Source of the DNA: a virus
Length of the DNA stretch: 37,180 nucleotides
Direction: 5' to 3' (one strand)
Virus record (IMG/VR): IMGVR_UViG_3300009151_000177
Coordinates: 1 to 37,180 of that record
Shown here: positions 25,450-33,342 of the stretch, one piece after another
Layout of the letters: each line of letters begins with the position of its first letter
Numbering within the stretch: position 1 is the first letter of the stretch
The notes under the pieces: model-generated
What the model was told of the DNA's origin: nothing
The model's database searches: none
What the model saw: the letters and a program-made list of their open reading frames with translations, nothing else
Made by a program: the position numbers and the translations under genes

Positions 25450-27536
25450 GTTGATGCTATTATATTAACGGTTACCGAGTCTGGGTCGAATGGGTCTAGT
25501 GTGATGATCCTATTGTATGTTGATGCTACGATGTTCGTTGTTGGACTAACCGTTATTGAAAACTGCCCAAACACATTATTAACGCCAACTGGATTAAAAG
25601 CAATAAGATTGATTATGCCCTTAGCGTAATCTACTGTGCCCGCGTTTTGGTTCAGTATGGTTTTGACTAGATTTGGGTTTATGTAATATGAAACTAGTTT
25701 GCCTAAATGGCCCTGTAGGGTTACTGTGCCACTCGCTAATTTCCCGGTAGTGTCGTTTGAGTTGTTATTGAATGTTACTATAGCGAAAGTGTATCCAGAT
25801 CCCGGAGCATCTATGATTATTCTTTGGATGCTACCATTAGTAGATAGTACAGCGTGTGCTATGGCACCGGCGCCATCTCCGGTTATTATCACGTCCGGTG
25901 CCGACGTGTACTGTGTGCCTGGATTCAGTAAAGGAATAGATGACACCCCATTAGTCTGTGCAGGTACCTCTTCAAGGAATACATTATCGATGATATTGGC
26001 TTGATTTGCTGGGTCAATGAAAGACAGCCCGGGTGAACTAATAACTCCAGTGTTAAGAATCCCCTTAGTTAGTGATGAATCAAAATTTAGTGTATAGTTT
26101 TGTGCAAACGTTAAATCTGGATAGAATTTCTTCTGTAGTTTTAATTTGATATCTGTCGACATTATAGATTGTTCTGCATTAGTTATTGCTTGCAGGAATC
26201 CATAGTTATTGAAAGATGAGTTAAACGTGTTCAATGAACTTATTGCGTATTGCTTTATTGTATTTGCGCAGCGTTGTTGTAATTGTGCCGATGATAGTAT
26301 AGTTTTGTTTGTTTTATACAATACATCAACACTGAGTATAACATATGTGTAATCCGGGTCAACAATTGTTGGTTTCACTGTAATGACACTAATTGGATTA
26401 ATGATCTTAGTCAGTATTTCGTTTTTCTGTGTGTTAGTGATGTTATATGCACCCGTTGGTTTTAGTGCTATGAAAACTTGGCCATAAACTGGCACATCAT
26501 TTTCTTCTCCGCCCCAAACACTAACTGCATCAAAGGTTATTCCTAGTTTATTCTGCTGGATTGCCGTTATATAATCATCTTTAGTGACTGCCCTACCTTG
26601 TGCTGCGAAAGATTTTGGTGCGTGGAACTTTATTTTATCTATGGACTCTTGTAGTTGCCCATTAGATGCTGCTGCTATGCCATATATTGTAGTGTTAGGG
26701 TATATGTTACCACTATTACCACTTATTGGTTGCATTATCGTAAAGTTATTTGCTCCACTTGCTGCTAGTCCATCAGTAACAATGTAAGAAATGTTTATTA
26801 CATTACCATCAGTTAATAATTTACCGAGTTTGCCGTCACCAAAATATATCTGATATTTCCCGGAGAATCCCTCTTGTAAGAAATACACATTATCATTACC
26901 AGATAGTGTTAGGTAGTTGTCTGATTGAGTGAATACGGACTGTGCTCCATTTGAAGATGATTGCTGCACAGTAACAGTTAGTGTTGATGTGTCTATTAAA
27001 CTGTCGGGTATTTCAAATACATAGCCAGGGTTTGATGATGACTGGACTGTATATTGTTGTGTAGCTGTAGTTCCTTGTTTTATAAGAACGTTATTGAAAG
27101 TGACTACACCAGCCACAGTGTTGTTTGCTACTGCGTCCGCTGTTATGAAATTATAACTAACACCATTTATTTGGTTTGATAAGAACTGTGTGTGTGCTGG
27201 TAGTGTTAGCGATGAATCTGTTACGTTGTTTACTGTTAAATTTATTAATGCTGTTGGTGCTACTGCTGATTGTGGGACATATCCCAACAACTTAGCTTGA
27301 GACACCACAGAATTCCTCTGAATCGCAGAATCGAGGAACATCTCATTAGCTACCATATTCAAGTAATATGCATTATATTGTGTATTATATGCAAGCACAT
27401 CAAGTAAAATCGAAAGTGCCGATCCATCATATGAGTAGTCTTTTAGTATGTCTTGAGATTCCAGAAATTTTCTGAGGTTGCCTCTGATCAGATCAAAATC
27501 TAAATCGGCTACTTGTATATTATTATTACCTGCCAT
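25446..27536 (-). CDS. 6: Baseplate wedge subunit gp6, 696 aa
   Basis: The protein begins MAGNNNIQVADLDFDLIRGN and continues with the gp6/gpJ-type N-terminal helices: LKDYSYDGSALSILLDVLAY, NTQYNAYYLNMVANEMFLDS, AIQRNSVVSQAKLLGYVPQS. T4 gp6 is 660 aa. Central segments include FSGKYQIYFGDGKLGK (about 220) and AQGRAVTKDDYITAI (about 310), typical of the baseplate_J family. Residues about 530-590 hold GTQYTSAPDVIITG and GSGYTFAIV repeats that T4 gp6 lacks as far as I know. gp6 forms the inner ring of the baseplate with gp25 and gp53. It starts 1 bp after the gp25 gene and overlaps gp7 by four bases. Confidence 0.92.
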   Translation of the reverse strand: MAGNNNIQVADLDFDLIRGNLRKFLESQDILKDYSYDGSALSILLDVLAYNTQYNAYYLNMVANEMFLDSAIQRNSVVSQAKLLGYVPQSAVAPTALINLTVNNVTDSSLTLPAHTQFLSNQINGVSYNFITADAVANNTVAGVVTFNNVLIKQGTTATQQYTVQSSSNPGYVFEIPDSLIDTSTLTVTVQQSSSNGAQSVFTQSDNYLTLSGNDNVYFLQEGFSGKYQIYFGDGKLGKLLTDGNVINISYIVTDGLAASGANNFTIMQPISGNSGNIYPNTTIYGIAAASNGQLQESIDKIKFHAPKSFAAQGRAVTKDDYITAIQQNKLGITFDAVSVWGGEENDVPVYGQVFIALKPTGAYNITNTQKNEILTKIINPISVITVKPTIVDPDYTYVILSVDVLYKTNKTILSSAQLQQRCANTIKQYAISSLNTFNSSFNNYGFLQAITNAEQSIMSTDIKLKLQKKFYPDLTFAQNYTLNFDSSLTKGILNTGVISSPGLSFIDPANQANIIDNVFLEEVPAQTNGVSSIPLLNPGTQYTSAPDVIITGDGAGAIAHAVLSTNGSIQRIIIDAPGSGYTFAIVTFNNNSNDTTGKLASGTVTLQGHLGKLVSYYINPNLVKTILNQNAGTVDYAKGIINLIAFNPVGVNNVFGQFSITVSPTTNIVASTYNRIITLDPFDPDSVTVNIIAST

Positions 27537-27537
27537 A

Positions 27538-27930
27538 TTATCGGTTCCGTTCTAGAAGTACTGTTATTGTTGTTGGTGTTGCCTGATTTTTTAAATAGAA
27601 TTGTATGGTAGCATTGTACGAATTCAGATCAGGATTAACACTTACCGCGACACTATCTAATGTCGCTCTTGGTTCATATTTTGTTATAACACTCGATATT
27701 TCGTTTTGTATTGATACTGAAAGTGTGGGCGATGCGTTCTCGAATAACAACGCGGTTAGGTTAGCACCCATTCCGGGATTGAATAATCGTTCGAAGTGGT
27801 TAGTGAGTAATAGATTCCTGATTGACCTAATTACCGCGTGTTGATCATAACTCACAGCGATGTCCCCCACTCCGGGAACTTTTGTAAACGTGAAATCTAT
27901 ATCTGAAAAAACGTGCTGTAGAGTTGCCAT
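27538..27930 (-). CDS. 25: Baseplate wedge subunit gp25 (GPW/gp25 family), 130 aa
   Basis: The length matches T4 gp25 (132 aa). The conserved central segment reads VIRSIRNLLLTNHFERLFNP, then GMGANLTALLFEN, and the EPR signature of this family is present as YEPRATL near residue 90. The gp25 core contacts the sheath and initiates contraction together with gp6 and gp53. It is the first gene after the late promoter at 27956-27963 and is immediately followed by gp6, the pairing seen in many contractile injection systems. Confidence 0.92.
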   Translation of the reverse strand: MATLQHVFSDIDFTFTKVPGVGDIAVSYDQHAVIRSIRNLLLTNHFERLFNPGMGANLTALLFENASPTLSVSIQNEISSVITKYEPRATLDSVAVSVNPDLNSYNATIQFYLKNQATPTTITVLLERNR

Positions 27931-27955
27931 ATGTATTTTATTTAGTGTTTGTTTG

Positions 27956-27963
27956 TATTTATA
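27956..27963 (-). promoter_or_regulatory. T4-type late promoter (TATAAATA)
   Basis: An exact leftward TATAAATA octamer directly abuts the stop codon of the PAAR gene (27964) and lies 25 bp upstream of the gp25 start at 27930. Transcription would start near 27950. It defines an internal unit beginning with gp25 and gp6. Confidence 0.75.
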
Positions 27964-28335
27964 TCAACCAGCAAATACATTTGAGGACCCCGAAATGATG
28001 GTGTGGTCATAGTGATTGTCCGAATTATATTTGTCACCCACTCGACCCATTGGCTTCCCGTTAGCAAACACTGTGCTGCTACCTTTGCTTAATGATGGTG
28101 CGTGTGGTATTGGTACTGGAGTGCAGGGGTCTCCGTCTGGGTGTGGTGTCATGCCATCACCAAATCTGACAACACCTACTCCATTAACAAATACATCAGA
28201 ACTGCCCGCCAATGTTGAAAAGGTGGTTGGGGTATTCCAATGCCACATAGTTGGTTTAATATTACAAATCGGGCCAATAGTACCATCTGTACATGCTATC
28301 TGGTCTTTACCTCCCATCCTTGCTACAGCTGGCAT
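27964..28335 (-). CDS. PAAR-domain spike tip protein, 123 aa
   Basis: The protein shows PAAR repeats: GSSDVFVNGVGVVRFGD (about residues 44-60) and GSSTVFANGKPMGRVGD (about 84-100), ending in ISGSSNVFAG. His residues in the loops between repeats (PHPDGDP, DNHYDH) fit metal binding at the tip. T4 gp5.4 (97 aa) is the equivalent and caps the gp5 beta-helix spike. A strong AGGAGA site precedes ATG. It lies between gp5 and gp25, as expected for the hub cluster. Confidence 0.92.
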   Translation of the reverse strand: MPAVARMGGKDQIACTDGTIGPICNIKPTMWHWNTPTTFSTLAGSSDVFVNGVGVVRFGDGMTPHPDGDPCTPVPIPHAPSLSKGSSTVFANGKPMGRVGDKYNSDNHYDHTIISGSSNVFAG

Positions 28336-28344
28336 AATTATCTC

Positions 28345-29247
28345 CTAGTTTAGATTTATTTTTGCTGCTTTTACTGTAAAATTGCCAGCGGCGTTTACTG
28401 TATAATTACCGCTAACCTTTTCAGTAATATTACCACCAACGGTTAGTGACAAGTCTCCCTTAACATGGGCGTCCACATTTCCATTAACTAGTCCATTCAA
28501 ATTGCCACCAACTTGTATATTTGCGTCACCATCGACCGTGATATTACATATTCCGGTTATGTGTACATTATTGTCCTTTAGGTATATTGCATAATTAGTA
28601 CCTTGTACCTTGGTAACCTTGCTGCCATCTGGAGCAATCTCGAAAAACGTCAATCCGTCTTTCTTGTGTGATAAATGTATCCTTTCAGCACCGGGGGTGT
28701 CGTCAAATTCTAATACATGACCGGCGACAGTTTCTGTTACTGTATTGAATGGTGGTTTTGTTGCATATTTTGATTTTGGTTCGTCCCAAGAAACACCAAC
28801 TGCTTTAACCCCTTTGTCTATATGTTTATCGTGGAAGCCTATTGCGGTATTTGCAATACTTTCCTTACCATCATTTCTATACAATCTACTGGTGGTAGGT
28901 TCTCCTATCGGGTAATGTGTGCCTTCCGAGAATCCCTTTTCTGGGTTTGCTTCATTAACGGGAATTCCGGGAAAGATGCCAATAATGATAGGTACTTGTG
29001 CATTTTGTCCATCACTAAAGAACCCAAACACATAATCACCAACAATAGGTGCCCCTGCAGTCATGGTTGTATTGGGTGAGTTAATAGGTAATGCCCATGG
29101 TATATCTGCGGTGGTTAGTGTTTGTTTATTGTCGGGATGCCATCCAAATATTCTTACCTGACATCTACCTAGATTTAATGGGTCTTGGTTTGATTCAACC
29201 ACCCCTTTCCACCAAGTAAATCCATCTTTTCCTATGAAATTTTCCAT
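28345..29247 (-). CDS. 5: Baseplate hub/spike protein gp5, lacking lysozyme domain, 300 aa
   Basis: The chosen start is ATG at 29247, giving MENFIGKDGFTWWKGVVESN. It overlaps the preceding stop by one base (TAATG). A longer frame from TTG at 29271 is open but less likely. Residues about 10-110 form the OB-fold (LGRCQVRIFGWHPDN, ADIPWALP). The tail from about residue 200 is a triple-stranded beta-helix with V-G--N--V-G--- repeats (DANIQVGGNLNGLVNGN, KGDLSLTVGGNITEKVSGN), ending KAAKINLN. T4 gp5 (575 aa) carries a lysozyme between these parts. Here that domain is absent, and a lysozyme is encoded at 34965-36401 instead. The protein forms the membrane-piercing spike tipped by PAAR. Confidence 0.9.
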   Translation of the reverse strand: MENFIGKDGFTWWKGVVESNQDPLNLGRCQVRIFGWHPDNKQTLTTADIPWALPINSPNTTMTAGAPIVGDYVFGFFSDGQNAQVPIIIGIFPGIPVNEANPEKGFSEGTHYPIGEPTTSRLYRNDGKESIANTAIGFHDKHIDKGVKAVGVSWDEPKSKYATKPPFNTVTETVAGHVLEFDDTPGAERIHLSHKKDGLTFFEIAPDGSKVTKVQGTNYAIYLKDNNVHITGICNITVDGDANIQVGGNLNGLVNGNVDAHVKGDLSLTVGGNITEKVSGNYTVNAAGNFTVKAAKINLN

Positions 29248-30590
29248 TATGTATTTTTCGCCTCTTGCCAATCTTGAGATTCTTGTGGTGTTTGGTATGC
29301 GCTCGGAGAACTATCTTTGCATATTTCTAATATGGTTTGGAATTGTGTCTGGGTGAACATGTGCCTAACCGCAGTTACTACATATTTACCTGCATAGTTT
29401 TTGTCTACTTCTTTATTTGGTGTTGATGCATCTAACGAGTTTAAGTTGAATATTATTATCTTACCCACGGTTATTCCGGTGTCCCCGGGTATTGTCATCT
29501 TTATTTTCGTGTAGTTCATTAGTGCCAATTGTGCTGTTCGCATTGGTATCGTTTTCTCGGAAAACATATCATTAGATACCGACCCTGCTTTTGTCTTAAT
29601 GTATTTGACATTTGCTTGGTTTTGGTTTGAGTGAGTTACCTTTAATGTACTTTCGAATGAATTGCTCTGAGTATTCCCCAATCTATTTTTGTACGTCTCT
29701 GCGGCAGGTTCCTTATTTAACGAGGTTGAGGATTTTTGGTAAGATGAGTAATCGAAGTCTGTGGTATAATGAGATCGGGTTAATGGGTCGATCGATAATA
29801 ATCTATTAGCAAATGTGCCGGCATCAGCCTCGTGCAACGCATCGTGTGGTTTTTGTATTTCATATTTCTGGACAGAATTCTGTTTAGCGTTAACCCCTTG
29901 GTCAGCTTCATCAATATTCTTGGCTGAGTATTGGTATGTTGCATATACTTCATCGGAATATATTGATTGCAATGATCTGAAGTTGAACCCTTCTCTGGTC
30001 TGATAGAATAGCATATCAGCACCTTTGTACTTAGTTTGCATAGCATAGTTAGATAACCAGCTGATTGCCTCGAATGGTTTCATAGTAGGCACAACAAAAT
30101 CATAGACACCTGTAGTTTCTTCGATGATACCTACTTTATTAGAATGTACTTGTAGCTTTTTTGCTAATATGTCAGTAATTATGAATGTTATAGTTTGTCC
30201 CTTATAACTTTGACTAACTTTGGTTTGTTCAGATAACAGCAACTCTTCCGAACAGAAGAATAGTTCATATGTAACACTGTTCATGTTGCCCGTTGGTTTT
30301 GCTTTGTCAATTTTATAACACCTGAAGTTTTCCACAATGTTAGCTGGGTCATCTTTAACTTTCCCGATATTGATCTGTAAAAACTCGTTGCCGGTAAGCT
30401 GCATCTTTTCTATAAATCCCTGCGCATCTATTAGCACGATAGAACCGGACGAACAAAATCCAAAAATATCTTCATAATAGTTAAACACACCCATTAGTCT
30501 TCGAATGTTAAATTTCTGACCACCTGACGTGAACAGATCAATATCTTGTATTGAATAATCTAAGGGATATATTACACCATCATTGCTCAT
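29247..30590 (-). CDS. 27: Baseplate hub protein, gp27-like, 447 aa
   Basis: The gene directly precedes gp5, overlapping it by one base, and encodes a protein somewhat longer than T4 gp27 (391 aa). The N-terminal third has the hub/gpD-like features FNIRRLMGVFNYYEDIFGF and SGSIVLIDAQGFIEKM. A middle segment reads VPTMKPFEAISWLSNYAMQ (about 168-186), typical of the gp27/gpD fold, which mimics a tail-tube hexamer. The C-terminus reads GKYVVTAVRHMFTQTQFQ (about 405-422), with TGITVGKIIIFNL upstream (about 375), common in this hub family. The order gp27-like, gp5, PAAR is consistent with a hub trimer with spike. Confidence 0.85.
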   Translation of the reverse strand: MSNDGVIYPLDYSIQDIDLFTSGGQKFNIRRLMGVFNYYEDIFGFCSSGSIVLIDAQGFIEKMQLTGNEFLQINIGKVKDDPANIVENFRCYKIDKAKPTGNMNSVTYELFFCSEELLLSEQTKVSQSYKGQTITFIITDILAKKLQVHSNKVGIIEETTGVYDFVVPTMKPFEAISWLSNYAMQTKYKGADMLFYQTREGFNFRSLQSIYSDEVYATYQYSAKNIDEADQGVNAKQNSVQKYEIQKPHDALHEADAGTFANRLLSIDPLTRSHYTTDFDYSSYQKSSTSLNKEPAAETYKNRLGNTQSNSFESTLKVTHSNQNQANVKYIKTKAGSVSNDMFSEKTIPMRTAQLALMNYTKIKMTIPGDTGITVGKIIIFNLNSLDASTPNKEVDKNYAGKYVVTAVRHMFTQTQFQTILEICKDSSPSAYQTPQESQDWQEAKNT

Positions 30591-30591
30591 A

Positions 30592-31218
30592 TTATGCCAT
30601 TAGTTTTTTAAATTGGGATTCAAATAAATCAACATAGTCCTTGTTCACGACATTTATCGTGCGCTTTGACTCATTCAGTTCGTACTCATAATCATATATA
30701 GATATCGCGGATTTCGTTGTTATTATTGAGATTGGCCCAAGCGGTAAAACATACGAGTTATTGGATGTTACAAAATTAGCCCAAGTATTAGCATCGACTA
30801 CGTTAGTTTTTGTTGTTCTTGTTGCCGTGTTAGTGTCAAATTGAGTTGTTGTTACTCTATATTCTTGGATATTTGATATGTCGGTATATATGTTTGGGTT
30901 TGTTGGGTCGTTATTTTGGTTATACTTATTGGTAATGTATGATTGGAAATTTATGTCGGATAACGGGAAGCACCATAAAGGATCGAAGTGTTGGTTTGCG
31001 AACAACACTATCCAAAATCTAGAAACGTCGCCATAATATTTAAATGCGAGTGATTCTGGCGTGTCTCCGTGCTGAACTTCGTACTTATAATATATCAGTG
31101 GATTGTTAAGTGTGGTTGGTACGACACTAGTTCTTGCCAATAAATTGGTTAATATTATGGGATGTCCCGTTATTGGGTTGTTGTATATTATTTTGGATAA
31201 TGTACTAAAGTATTGCAT
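30592..31218 (-). CDS. 53: Baseplate wedge subunit gp53, 208 aa
   Basis: Length is close to T4 gp53 (196 aa). Residues about 40-90 hold the LysM-like domain typical of gp53: YYKYEVQHGDTPESLAFKYY, GDVSRFWIVLFANQHFDPLW. The following PLSDINFQSYI is also characteristic. In the baseplate, gp53 clamps the gp6 ring and joins neighbouring wedges. It starts 1 bp after the gp48 gene and ends 1 bp before the hub gene, so it is tightly co-translated with them. Confidence 0.9.
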   Translation of the reverse strand: MQYFSTLSKIIYNNPITGHPIILTNLLARTSVVPTTLNNPLIYYKYEVQHGDTPESLAFKYYGDVSRFWIVLFANQHFDPLWCFPLSDINFQSYITNKYNQNNDPTNPNIYTDISNIQEYRVTTTQFDTNTATRTTKTNVVDANTWANFVTSNNSYVLPLGPISIITTKSAISIYDYEYELNESKRTINVVNKDYVDLFESQFKKLMA

Positions 31219-31219
31219 A

Positions 31220-32107
31220 TTAGAATCCGTGCTCTATAGCTGTCTGGTCGATGAGTGCTATTTCTTTAAATTGTAGTGTTAGGTTGATTTGTGTTGGTGA
31301 TCCATCTGCGTGAGCTGACCAAATTCCATTGGGTGAATAATTCACATCCACGCTCGTTAATACACTCTCTTTAACCTTAGTTATGTATTGATTTTCTCCA
31401 TTGTCTTTCTGTATAAATTGCAGGATAAATGTGTTTGGTACAATAAACGCCATACCACCATTACCCGCTTGGATTTTTGGTGCTGCATTCTTCCTAAATG
31501 CCATAATGATTTTTTTAATTGTGTCCGATTCCGCTCTATTTTTTGGTGTCATCTGAAATGCTAATTGGTATGATCTGAATTCTATACCATCGAACAATAG
31601 TTGTTGTTGTGGGTTTATTGCATATCCAGCAGTGTTCATTCCCAATGCTGCAGCATTAGTATCCACCGCAGAAACCGCACCACTGGCAGCAGTATCATTG
31701 AGTGCATCTTTAAGGCTGACATCTGAATATGACGATTCGTATGTGAAATTGATAGTGTCTGGCATATATAGAGAGATGACATCACCCGGAGTTGATCTCT
31801 TTGGCTGGAATTGTAGTTGTACTTTTTGCATAATGTCAGTTACCCCACTAACCGACCCCGAGGCAAATCCACCAAGCGCACTAATCGAGGCACCTAGAGC
31901 ATTAAAAGCACTTGATAATAGACTAGTTGGTTCTGTTTTATATGCGGTGAATACTACTATGTGTCCTTTATTGGTATGTCCCAAATCAGCAGGATATGAT
32001 AGTGTGGATGTAGCGTATGGATTAGTATACAGCAAACTCAGTGGGTTTGATGATGCATTTGGTGCATAATTACTCTGGGTTTGCTGTGAATGGAACGTTA
32101 TGGCCAT
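31220..32107 (-). CDS. 48: Tail tube cap protein gp48-like, 295 aa
   Basis: First gene of the leftward unit. A helical N-terminus (to about 95) includes a Gly/Ala/Ser-rich hydrophobic stretch (ALGASISALGGFASGSVSG). The C-terminal two-thirds is tube-like: FRSYQLAFQMTPKNRAESDT (about 178), IKKIIMAFRK, PNTFILQF, VLTSVDVNYSPNGIWSAHAD and LTLQFKEIALI. These strands match gp48-type tube initiators/caps of T4-type phages. T4 gp48 is longer (364 aa). AGGA lies 6 nt before the ATG. It caps the baseplate and, with gp54, seeds tube polymerisation. A late promoter lies at 32143-32150. Confidence 0.85.
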   Translation of the reverse strand: MAITFHSQQTQSNYAPNASSNPLSLLYTNPYATSTLSYPADLGHTNKGHIVVFTAYKTEPTSLLSSAFNALGASISALGGFASGSVSGVTDIMQKVQLQFQPKRSTPGDVISLYMPDTINFTYESSYSDVSLKDALNDTAASGAVSAVDTNAAALGMNTAGYAINPQQQLLFDGIEFRSYQLAFQMTPKNRAESDTIKKIIMAFRKNAAPKIQAGNGGMAFIVPNTFILQFIQKDNGENQYITKVKESVLTSVDVNYSPNGIWSAHADGSPTQINLTLQFKEIALIDQTAIEHGF

Positions 32108-32128
32108 TGGATATCCTAATGAGTTTCA

Positions 32129-32136
32129 TATAAATA
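32129..32136 (+). promoter_or_regulatory. T4-type late promoter (TATAAATA), rightward
   Basis: An exact TATAAATA in the divergent intergenic region, reading right. Transcription would start near 32142, giving about 20 nt before the leader ORF at 32162 and about 67 nt before gp4. It faces the leftward promoter at 32143-32150; the octamers are 6 bp apart. Confidence 0.8.
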
Positions 32137-32142
32137 TATAAG

Positions 32143-32150
32143 TATTTATA
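32143..32150 (-). promoter_or_regulatory. T4-type late promoter (TATAAATA), leftward
   Basis: An exact TATAAATA reading left (TATTTATA on the plus strand). Transcription would start near 32137 and reach the gp48 start at 32107 after about 30 nt. Each of the two facing promoters occupies the other's start region. Confidence 0.8.
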
Positions 32151-32161
32151 ATGGGGGAACA

Positions 32162-32212
32162 ATGAGAAAGTATATTAGCAACACAGAGAGTACATTATAT
32201 GTTTCATTATGA
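32162..32212 (+). CDS. Putative 16-codon leader ORF ending on the gp4 start codon
   Basis: ATG at 32162 is preceded by a strong purine-rich site (GGGGGA at 32153-32158, 3 nt before ATG) and encodes MRKYISNTESTLYVSL. Its TGA (32210-32212) overlaps the gp4 ATG (32209-32211) as ATGA. The gp4 start itself has no good ribosome site within 15 nt. Ribosomes that load at the leader could therefore re-initiate at gp4. The peptide is hydrophobic at its end but has no recognised function. It may be only a translational loader. Confidence 0.5.
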   Translation: MRKYISNTESTLYVSL

Positions 32213-32658
32213 GTAGACCAAAACCACATATGTGGTATCCAAGAAATCCTAAAAAATACCTGGGAAACCCTAATAATATTTGCGTTAGATCTTCGTGGGA
32301 AACCAAGGTGTGTGTATGGTTAGATACATCAACAAACATATTAGAATGGTCATCTGAAGAAATAGTGATACCTTATATATCACCGGTAGATGGTAAATAT
32401 CACAGATACTTTCCAGACTTCTTTGTACGAGTACAGCAACAAGATGGTACAGTAAAATCGATGATCCTTGAGGTCAAGCCTCACTCACAAATCATAGAAC
32501 CAAAAATTAAAAAGAGAATAACCAAGGCATATATAAATGAGGTAGCTACCTATGGAGTTAATCAAGCAAAGTGGAGAGCTGCAATAGACTACTGTCTAGA
32601 TAGGGGGTGGGAGTTTAGAACTCTCGATGAATATGATTTAGGAATTAAACAGAGATAA
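32209..32658 (+). CDS. 4: Head completion protein gp4 (nuclease-fold), 149 aa
   Basis: Length matches T4 gp4 (150 aa). The opening PKPHMWYPRNPKKYLGNP and VRSSWETKVCVWLDT are typical of gp4. The PD-(D/E)xK-like core is visible: E31 in the ETK helix, D70 in RYFPDFF and E88-x-K90 in LEVKP. gp4 acts on the head after packaging and before tail joining, and its nuclease role is a prediction from the fold. No stop-free upstream extension exists (TAG at 32176), so the start is 32209. In T4, gene 4 also lies next to baseplate gene 53. Confidence 0.9.
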   Translation: MSRPKPHMWYPRNPKKYLGNPNNICVRSSWETKVCVWLDTSTNILEWSSEEIVIPYISPVDGKYHRYFPDFFVRVQQQDGTVKSMILEVKPHSQIIEPKIKKRITKAYINEVATYGVNQAKWRAAIDYCLDRGWEFRTLDEYDLGIKQR

Positions 32659-32666
32659 ATACACGT

Positions 32667-33335
32667 ATGAAACAATCAAAACTTACAGACCTCGCCAACC
32701 ATTACACAGCACTTGATCTCGTTAGATTTTCTAGCGAGTCTATTAGGTGGCTGAATGCCAATGTGCAGAAATTGAGAACTGCTCGAAGTATTTCTAATGG
32801 TGTTATACAGGAACCAGGCAGACCTGTAACTAAAGTCGCAAAGGGTAAGCTGTTCTTTTTTAAGTATGACCCGAAGTATGCTGACACATTGCCATATTAT
32901 GATACGTTCCCATTGGTGTTAATATTAGATGAATATACGGAAGATGGGCATAAGGGGTTTCTTGGATTAAATCTACATTACTTACCGGTAAAAGCTAGAG
33001 CTGTATTCCTAGATCAGTTATTACAAAAGGGTGTGTTTGGTGCGGAAAAACATGGCGGTCGATATGACATGGCCGGAGATATTCGCAAGATACAAATATC
33101 GTATGAAATATTGAAATCTGTAAAACGACTTAAGATGTTCGAACCGTGCTTAAAAAGATACCTAACTGCCCGTTTGCGATCACCTTTACTACACATAGAG
33201 CCACATGAATGGGAAACTGCATTATTTCTTCCGGTGGAGCAATTCAAGAAAGCTAGAAAGAACATTGTTCACTCGGCATCGATGCAGTCAATAAAAGACA
33301 AGATCGATAGTGACGCATCAAAAAACACAGGATGA
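32667..33335 (+). CDS. Conserved T4-type phage protein, possibly gp2-like DNA end protector, 222 aa
   Basis: A conserved core near residues 70-110 reads FKYDPKYADTLPYYDTFPLV, then GFLGLNLHYLPVKARAVFLD. A second block near residues 145-195 contains ISYEILKSV, FEPCLKRYLTARLRS and WETALFLPVEQFKKA. I have seen this layout beside gp4 in T4-type marine phages. Assignment to gp2 (protector of packaged DNA ends, 274 aa in T4) is suggested by T4 order, where gene 2 adjoins gene 4, but I do not recognise clear gp2 residues. It could equally be another baseplate or head factor. It begins 8 bp after gp4. Confidence 0.6.
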   Translation: MKQSKLTDLANHYTALDLVRFSSESIRWLNANVQKLRTARSISNGVIQEPGRPVTKVAKGKLFFFKYDPKYADTLPYYDTFPLVLILDEYTEDGHKGFLGLNLHYLPVKARAVFLDQLLQKGVFGAEKHGGRYDMAGDIRKIQISYEILKSVKRLKMFEPCLKRYLTARLRSPLLHIEPHEWETALFLPVEQFKKARKNIVHSASMQSIKDKIDSDASKNTG

Positions 33336-33342
33336 TACAAAA

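Noticed and set aside
29248-29271. Longer gp5 start at TTG 29271
   Set aside because: ATG at 29247 gives the familiar ENFIGKDGF opening and a one-base overlap with the previous stop; TTG would extend into the hub gene.
33310-33342. GTG start for the tube-fold protein
   Set aside because: It would overlap the preceding gene by 26 bases and add a polar tail that does not fit; ATG at 33343 fits the usual short opening.
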